Below, one piece after another: positions 58,858-64,000 of a stretch of DNA of 64,000 nucleotides. The DNA is from Muribaculaceae bacterium (GTDB taxonomy: Bacteria; Bacteroidota; Bacteroidia; Bacteroidales; Muribaculaceae). A program made the position numbers and the translations under genes. Each line of letters opens with the position of its first letter. The stretch's first letter is position 1. The stretch is taken from the NCBI GenBank assembly GCA_910573745.1, contig CAJSYI010000006.1, positions 1 through 64,000 on the forward strand, given 5' to 3'. The notes beneath the pieces were generated by a model. It was not told where the DNA came from. It saw only the letters and a list, made by a program, of their open reading frames with translations, and made no database searches.

Positions 58858-59931
58858 TCAGTGGGCGCGTATGAAGCGGAAGATTGTGTCGTAGGCGGAT
58901 TCGCGTGATGCAGGTTCGCTCAGAATCAGGTCGTGCATGCCGTCAGTGATTGTTGACACCTGGCGTGTGGACTTCTGTCCGAGCTTCATCCCGCGTTTCT
59001 GTAGTTCATGCGGGTTGAGCACCGCATCCCCTTTCTGAAACTCCGGAGTCCAGCCGCATCCTTCCACGCGCCGGCTGCTGTGCATCACAAGAACAGGGAC
59101 TGTGATATGTTCCGCTTTCTTCATGAGGTCGCTTTGGGCGCGGTCTATGGAATGCAGCCATCCTGCGGTTACAGGCGGCGAATATACCATTTTCCATACA
59201 GTGTCATATTCCCATTGGCCGTGGTGGTTTTTAAGCAAGGAATATGCGTAGCCGTCGCATCGGCTCTGTTTTATCTTTGCCTCTGGAGCCAGCTGTCCGA
59301 GAAAACCGACCACAGGGATGGCCACATTCCGCATAAAGGCCGGAAAGTTCCATTCGAGGAAAGGTGAGTCGGTAACAACGCGTTTCACTCCGCACCGTGC
59401 GCCTTTCTCTGCTGCGAACAGGGCCACGGTGAGGCCTCCTGTGCTGTGGCCTGACAGCGTGATGTCGGTGTTGCCGTCGCGGCGCATCTGGGCCAAGGCG
59501 GAATCGATGTCGGCAAAGTACTCGCGCTGGTTGCGGACGTCGAAAGGATATTGCCATGGCTCAAGGCTGCGCCCGTAGCGGCGCAGATCCACTGCATAGA
59601 AGTTGAACCCCGAATCCACGAACCGTTCCCCCATCTCGCTTTGGAAGAAATAGTCGTTGAATCCGTGGACATACAGGTATGCCTTGCGGGATTTCTGCGG
59701 ACAGAGCTTTCTGACTATGGTGGAGCGGCAGGGGCCGTCGAAGCTTTCCCCTTGGCTGACATAACGCGCCTCGTAGCCTTCGAGGATGTCGGGATGCCAC
59801 GAGAAGTCGGTGGTGGGCGTCTTTGGCCCTTCGTATTTCTTCGTGTAGTCCCATCCTCCGAAGGCTGCCGAAGCCGCTATGGCAGCCATTAAAGTTATTG
59901 CAGCGGTTCTTAGAGGCTGTTTAAAAATCAT
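58858..59931 (-). CDS. Secreted alpha/beta hydrolase (lysophospholipase-like)
   Basis: The 357-residue protein has the lipase sequence RKAYLYVHGFNDYFFQSEMG near 83 (oxyanion part), FYAVDLRRYGRSL near 111, LSGHSTGGL with nucleophile Ser163 near 159, and the catalytic His in DGMHDLIL near the C-terminus. A signal peptide (MIFKQPLRTAAITLMAAIAA) starts at 59931. Its first seven codons are encoded by the inverted repeat of the palindromic element at 59910-59926. A longer frame upstream runs through the element. Substrate unknown. Confidence 0.83.
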   Translation of the reverse strand: MIFKQPLRTAAITLMAAIAASAAFGGWDYTKKYEGPKTPTTDFSWHPDILEGYEARYVSQGESFDGPCRSTIVRKLCPQKSRKAYLYVHGFNDYFFQSEMGERFVDSGFNFYAVDLRRYGRSLEPWQYPFDVRNQREYFADIDSALAQMRRDGNTDITLSGHSTGGLTVALFAAEKGARCGVKRVVTDSPFLEWNFPAFMRNVAIPVVGFLGQLAPEAKIKQSRCDGYAYSLLKNHHGQWEYDTVWKMVYSPPVTAGWLHSIDRAQSDLMKKAEHITVPVLVMHSSRRVEGCGWTPEFQKGDAVLNPHELQKRGMKLGQKSTRQVSTITDGMHDLILSEPASRESAYDTIFRFIRAH

Positions 59932-60224
59932 TGTTAAACGCAGAGTGGTGGATTTTTTGTTAAGGCGCACTTTATGAGGAGGGAGCATATCGGGATATGC
60001 GACCGACGATTGAATGCGGATTAACGGAAAAGACACCATTCAGACTGAAACATCAAATTCTTTTAAAGAGGCTTTGTGGTAATGCCTGCCGCCATTCCGG
60101 AATCTTTGCGCGTCTTTATCCCTTCGGCTCAGTCCCATAGCCCGCCATGCTCCTTCGCTGAAGGGATAAATCCATCACAAATCTTCCGGCTCTGCGTCAA
60201 CAAGCAGTTTTAAACAGCCTCTTA
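59910..60224. repeat. Nested palindromic repeat element, copy 2
   Basis: Outer inverted repeats of 17 bp (59910-59926 and 60208-60224, one mismatch) bound about 315 bp. Inside are two hairpin cores: ggagcatatcgggatatgcg at 59982-60004 and, in the opposite orientation, the version gtcccatagcccgccatgct at 60132-60153. The second core sits in a longer hairpin with arms tttatcccttc / gaagggataaa. No protein is coded; the element fills the gap between the hydrolase and DUF4301 genes and supplies the hydrolase start. Confidence 0.65.
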
Positions 60225-60240
60225 ATGGTGTCATGTCCCG

Positions 60241-61758
60241 TTATGCCTGATGGGCCGGACGCAGAAGGTCGTTGACCGTCTTTACGGGGTTGAACGTCTC
60301 AGCCGGCACTTCGACGAATATTGTGTTCCAGTCGCTCATCGCGCCGTTCCACAGGCCGGGAAGCTCAAGAGCCTTTATTTCATGGCCTTCACGGCTCTTG
60401 GAGCTTATGAAGCCGGTGGATCTGTCCACATAGTCGGGAAGGTTGAACTTCTTGCCTTTGAAATCCTTTATTGAGCAGACGAGGTCTACCGGATTGAAAT
60501 GCGTGGCGTCTTTCAGGAGCTTCTTCTCCTTTTTTGGGTCAAGCTGGGTGGATTCGAGAATCTGGGGCTGGACGCTGCCGTCGGCGGAATAGACCATGAA
60601 AGGGCCGCCTCCCGGTTCGCCTTCGTTTTGAACCATGCCGCATACGCGCATCGGCCGGTTCAGCTTCCGGATAAGGAATCGGGACTTGTCTTCCAGTGTC
60701 ATTTCGGCTACTGCGGGATTCTCTACGCAGAGCACGTCTTTGAGGAACGCAAGCATCTCGTCTGCTTCCTCTTCTGAACGCAGCCCTTTCTCAAGCCTGC
60801 GGCAGTATTCGTCTGCTTTCTGCTTGGTGGCTACGAGTATGCCTCCGATTACCTTTTTATATAAGACAGTGGTGTCGCGGAGTGCGTCAGGCACCACATT
60901 GTCTATGTTCTTGATGAATATCACATCCGAGTCAAGGTCGTTGATGTTCTCGATGAGCGCGCCGTGTCCTCCCGGGCGGAAGAAGATTTCGCCGTTTTCA
61001 CGGTAAGGCGTTCCGTCGGGGTTTGCAGCCACTGTGTCTGTCGATGGCTTCTGGACGCTGAGAGTGATGTCGTATTTCACTCCGGTCAGCATCTGCATCC
61101 AGCCCTTCAGCTCCTCGATGCGGGACTCGAACAACGGGATGTGGTCTTCGCTCACGGTGAAATGCACGCGCACGTTGCCGTGCTTGTCCACCGCGTATTG
61201 CGCGCCCTCGGCCAGATGTTCGGCCAACGCGCTTCGGCTGCCGCCGAGGCTCTTGTGGAACTCGAGCAGCCCTTTTGGGAGCTGTCCGTAGTTGAGTCCG
61301 CCTGACTCGATCAGTGCGGCCACGATGTCTTTGTAGCGCTTTTGGTCAAGGAGGGAATAGACGCTCTTCCCGTAGTTGTGCATGCATATCGAGTTGAGGT
61401 AGGGGAAGAATGCGAAATCGGCTATCCTGGCGAAGAACGCCTTCATGAAGTCATTGTCGGGCTTGTCCTTTTTCCCGTTTATGAATGAGAAGAGGTCTTT
61501 GAACATCCTGGATGCCGCGCCGCTTGCCGGGACGAGCTTCTGCACCGAGCCTCCTGCGGCAAGGAATTCTTCCCATATCGCGATGCTCCTTTCTGTCATT
61601 TCAGGCGAAGGGGATGTGATTCCGTGTCCGACTTTTGCCGGGGCTTCGATGTTCAGGTAAGGGAAACCGTCGCGTAGCATTTCGAGCTGTTCGACAAACT
61701 GGTCGGGTGTGATTCCTTTACGATTTAGGGTCTCGAGATCTGTCTGTAGAAATTCCAT
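60241..61758 (-). CDS. DUF4301 family protein
   Basis: The 505-residue protein has the family start EFLQTDLETLNRKGITPDQF, the glycine-rich loop KLVPASGAASRMFKDLF near 75-92 and EDKSRFLIRKLNRPMRVCGM. The loop resembles the P-loop or nucleotidyl-sugar binding site of nucleotidyltransferase-like proteins. DUF4301 is widespread in Bacteroidetes and of unknown function. It is a single gene; a tandem 18-base repeat lies directly upstream. Confidence 0.85.
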   Translation of the reverse strand: MEFLQTDLETLNRKGITPDQFVEQLEMLRDGFPYLNIEAPAKVGHGITSPSPEMTERSIAIWEEFLAAGGSVQKLVPASGAASRMFKDLFSFINGKKDKPDNDFMKAFFARIADFAFFPYLNSICMHNYGKSVYSLLDQKRYKDIVAALIESGGLNYGQLPKGLLEFHKSLGGSRSALAEHLAEGAQYAVDKHGNVRVHFTVSEDHIPLFESRIEELKGWMQMLTGVKYDITLSVQKPSTDTVAANPDGTPYRENGEIFFRPGGHGALIENINDLDSDVIFIKNIDNVVPDALRDTTVLYKKVIGGILVATKQKADEYCRRLEKGLRSEEEADEMLAFLKDVLCVENPAVAEMTLEDKSRFLIRKLNRPMRVCGMVQNEGEPGGGPFMVYSADGSVQPQILESTQLDPKKEKKLLKDATHFNPVDLVCSIKDFKGKKFNLPDYVDRSTGFISSKSREGHEIKALELPGLWNGAMSDWNTIFVEVPAETFNPVKTVNDLLRPAHQA

Positions 61759-61760
61759 AT

Positions 61761-61794
61761 TCTGAGGGGTAAGAATTGTCTGAGGGGTAAGAAT
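61761..61794. repeat. Tandem repeat before the DUF4301 start
   Basis: tctgaggggtaagaat occurs at 61761-61776 and 61779-61794, an 18-base period. It starts three bases from the ATG, so it duplicates the translation initiation region. Confidence 0.65.
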
Positions 61795-61896
61795 AATTTG
61801 ATAATGGTCAAGGGAGCATCAGGAATCGAGGAGGGATGTCCCAGCTCCGTTCTTTGGTTTAAACAACAGTGACGGCAAGTTTTCTTGCTTATGTGG

Positions 61897-62610
61897 TCAT
61901 TTTTCTTTCCGTTGCTCCATCTTGCGGCGGCAAGCGTCTATTTTCTTGCTGATTACTGGAATGCTTAGCTCCATGCGTCTGATGTCCTTACGCATTTTTG
62001 CGAGCGTCCATGTCTCTGCTATCATCTGTGCGTCGGAAGGCTGGAGGCGTTCGCTGCGGTTTCCGTATGCCACCGTTATGGGGCGCGACGGATCTTTGGC
62101 GACAAACGTGCCTATGGAGTCGGCTTCCGGCCCGGAGAAGAGCACGGTGTTGAGGTTGCCGCTGCGGTAGTTCAGCCCTTGGTCATGCGGCACAGTGGCA
62201 GAGCCTGCCGTGCTTGTGCCGTCGCTTAGCGTGATGTGGGTGAACGAGCCACCTGAAAGCACTGCGATGATTTCGAAATCTTCCGACTTTGCGATGCGTG
62301 CCGATATGCCGGTTCGCGTGAGAGGATAGCTTCCACGCCGTGAAGATAGGATGGTGTAGCCCTCTACCTCACGCGGATTATCGACGTAGGAGAACTTCCG
62401 CAGCATTTCGTCCACTCCGGTGTAGAGTGCGGTCAGGGAATCTTCCGTCAGTTTCTGGGCTTCTTGCAGTGCCGCGACGCTGTCGGTGAGGCTTTCGAGC
62501 CACTGGTGGTATTTGTCGGCGTTGCGGCTGCGTTCCTGTCGTCGGGTGCATCCTGTAGACAAGACCGCCGATGCGGCAAGCACGTATATTATAGCTTTTT
62601 TGTTTGTCAT
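61897..62610 (-). CDS. Coiled-coil lipoprotein of unknown function
   Basis: The 237-residue protein has a lipoprotein signal peptide with lipobox LSTGC (Cys21). Two helical stretches (about 30-75 and 200-237) suggest coiled coil around a beta-rich middle (IIAVLSGGSFTHITLSDGTS). No family is recognised. It is encoded 51 bases after rel and probably sits in the envelope. Confidence 0.7.
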   Translation of the reverse strand: MTNKKAIIYVLAASAVLSTGCTRRQERSRNADKYHQWLESLTDSVAALQEAQKLTEDSLTALYTGVDEMLRKFSYVDNPREVEGYTILSSRRGSYPLTRTGISARIAKSEDFEIIAVLSGGSFTHITLSDGTSTAGSATVPHDQGLNYRSGNLNTVLFSGPEADSIGTFVAKDPSRPITVAYGNRSERLQPSDAQMIAETWTLAKMRKDIRRMELSIPVISKKIDACRRKMEQRKEK

Positions 62611-62661
62611 ATTGCAGAGGATTGTCTGGCAGCGTCATGACGCTGCCGTTTGGGTGTTTTT

Positions 62662-64000
62662 TTATGTACGTGCGGCATCCTTCACGCCTTTCACTCCTTT
62701 GAGCTTTCTGATCAGTGAGTTTAGGCGTCCGGTGTCGGTTATGTTGATGGTCAGGTAGCCTTGGAATACGCCGTCATGTGAGTCGATTGCGATGTTCCGC
62801 AGTCCCATGCCGGGCTCTTTGGCTATGATGGAGGTGATGTTGGTCACTATGCCTATGTCGTCGTTCCCTATCACCTTGAGCGTTACGGGCAGTTGCGTGT
62901 CCGGCGAGCCGTTCCATTCCACATCGATTATCCTGTACGGATAACGCTTTCGTATATTTGTTGCGTTCGGGCAGTCCTTGTGGTGCACCTTTATGACGCC
63001 GTCTGAGCTGACGAATCCGAACACGTCGTCGCCGAAGATGGGAGAGCAGCATTTTGCGAGCTTGTACTTCAGCCCTTTCATCGTCTTGCCGTCGATTGTA
63101 AGGATTTCAGTTGAAGCGTCCTCTTCCTGAGTTTCCTTAAACCTGTATTCCTCTGCGGAGACTTTCACGGCCTCGTTTTCAGTGTCGGCCTCGGCTTCGT
63201 ACATAGTGAGGAATTTGGCGGCATCCACCTCCTCGTCGGCGAGGGCGGCGAAAAAGTCGTTGTTGAACTTGTAGCCCATACGTTTTATGACACGCATGAC
63301 CACCGCCTCGTCAAGATCTGTCTTGCGGTTCTTGGCCCTTCGTTCGAGCAGTTCCTTGCCGAGGTCGGCCTTGTGGAGCTTCGCTTCGTTGAGGCTTTGG
63401 CGAATCTTGTTTTTTGCCTTGGAGGTGGCCACGAAGGAAAGCCAGTCGTGGCTGGGCGACTGGTTGGCAGACGTTACGATTTCAACCGTGTCTCCGTTGG
63501 CTATCCTGTGGTTGAGCTTGCGGTGGACCCCGTCGATGATTGCGCCTGTGCACCGGCAGCCCACGTTGCTGTGGATTGCGAAGGCGAAGTCGAGCACGGT
63601 GGCTCCCGGAGAAAGCCTAAGCAGGTCTCCTTTCGGGGTGAATGCGAACACTTCTTTGTCGTAAGCGTCGGGCCGGATGTCTTTCATCAGCTGCATCGGG
63701 CCGGATTCTGCGGTCTCGAGGATGTCGCGTATGTTGTTCATCCATTGGTCTGTGGAGTCTCCCTTCACGCCCTTGTACCTCCAATGCGCGGCGAGTCCTT
63801 TTTCGGCCACCAGATCCATCCTTTTGGTGCGGAACTGCACCTCGACCCATTTGGACTGAGGCCCCATGACCGTGGCATGCAGGCTTTCGTAGCCGTTGCT
63901 TTTGGGGATTGTGATCCAGTCCTTCATGCGGGCAGGGTTGGCAGTGTACATGTCGGCAAGTATGGAATATGCGAGCCAGCAGTCGCGTTTCTCGCGTTCG
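62662..64000 (-). CDS. RelA/SpoT-family (p)ppGpp synthetase/hydrolase, C-terminal part
   Basis: The visible 446 residues are the C-terminal two thirds of a stringent-response enzyme; its start lies beyond the window. The first residues (EREKRDCWLAYSILADMYTA) and RMKDWITIPKSNGYESLHATV belong to the end of the synthetase domain. A TGS domain (KEVFAFTPKGDLLRLSPGAT VLDFAFAIHS) and a zinc-finger-type region (CSPIFGDDVFGF) follow. A C-terminal ACT domain ends in VTNITSIIAKEPGMGLRNIA. The order is that of RelA/SpoT proteins; whether it is bifunctional cannot be told here. Confidence 0.92.
   Translation of the reverse strand, partial: EREKRDCWLAYSILADMYTANPARMKDWITIPKSNGYESLHATVMGPQSKWVEVQFRTKRMDLVAEKGLAAHWRYKGVKGDSTDQWMNNIRDILETAESGPMQLMKDIRPDAYDKEVFAFTPKGDLLRLSPGATVLDFAFAIHSNVGCRCTGAIIDGVHRKLNHRIANGDTVEIVTSANQSPSHDWLSFVATSKAKNKIRQSLNEAKLHKADLGKELLERRAKNRKTDLDEAVVMRVIKRMGYKFNNDFFAALADEEVDAAKFLTMYEAEADTENEAVKVSAEEYRFKETQEEDASTEILTIDGKTMKGLKYKLAKCCSPIFGDDVFGFVSSDGVIKVHHKDCPNATNIRKRYPYRIIDVEWNGSPDTQLPVTLKVIGNDDIGIVTNITSIIAKEPGMGLRNIAIDSHDGVFQGYLTINITDTGRLNSLIRKLKGVKGVKDAART

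Overview
The window looks like a chromosomal segment of a Bacteroidales bacterium, most likely a gut Muribaculaceae-type organism. This is inferred from gene content (M49 dipeptidyl peptidase, DUF4922, DUF4301, golvesin-domain amidase-like protein, HU/SPOR protein, DUF5106, a T9SS-type C-terminus) and from many promoters of the Bacteroidota form TTTG-N19-20-TAnnTTTG. No ribosomal RNA or direct taxonomic marker is present, so the family is a guess. Both end genes are cut by the window: an unknown gene at the left and a RelA/SpoT homologue at the right.

Layout. 1-4900: an accessory island built around RNA repair. It holds RtcB RNA ligase, a HAD phosphatase of the 'Swiss army knife' RNA-repair type, a PD-(D/E)xK-like protein, a metallophosphoesterase, small coupled ORFs and the amputated N-terminus of a WYL-family regulator. 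Four promoters here carry a 19-bp dyad exactly 9 nt upstream of the -7 box, in place of a -33 box. This is the most interesting signal in the window. 4900-5180: a nested palindromic repeat element. 5179-14066: M49 peptidase, RlmI-like rRNA methylase, a Sau3AI-type (GATC) restriction-modification pair wedged in front of rseP, then rseP and dxr. 14200-18563: a secreted Thr-rich protein, gdhA, an OmpA-type porin and a degenerate LytM protein. 18632-20187: decayed and duplicated DNA (T9SS-tail pseudogene, vsr tail copy) with three small membrane proteins.

20195-29018: one long minus-strand operon from a perfect promoter: golvesin/amidase-like protein, family 2 glycosyltransferase, DUF4922 nucleotidyltransferase-like protein, SpoIID/LytB protein, AmpG-like permease and, last, Vsr endonuclease. 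The content suggests peptidoglycan turnover and recycling. 29490-30668: an IS982-family element next to a tRNA-Gly/tRNA-Gly/tRNA-Leu operon. 31269-38634: HU/SPOR protein, TPR protein, glycosyltransferase, Bcp peroxiredoxin, PHP phosphatase, CstA and a TPR/PD40-type protein.

38846-46815: etfB-etfA-acyl-CoA dehydrogenase-acyl-ACP thioesterase, then a metal P-type ATPase translationally coupled to a Fur-family regulator, and a converging MBL hydrolase. 47109-50180: BadF-family sugar kinase, SGNH esterase, DUF5106 thioredoxin-like protein and DoxX. 50243-58794: mnmA, DUF151/UVR protein, argR, an ArgC-like protein that lacks the catalytic cysteine, ssb, speA, truA and ligA. 58858-64000: alpha/beta hydrolase whose first codons lie inside a second copy of the palindromic element, DUF4301 protein, a lipoprotein and rel.
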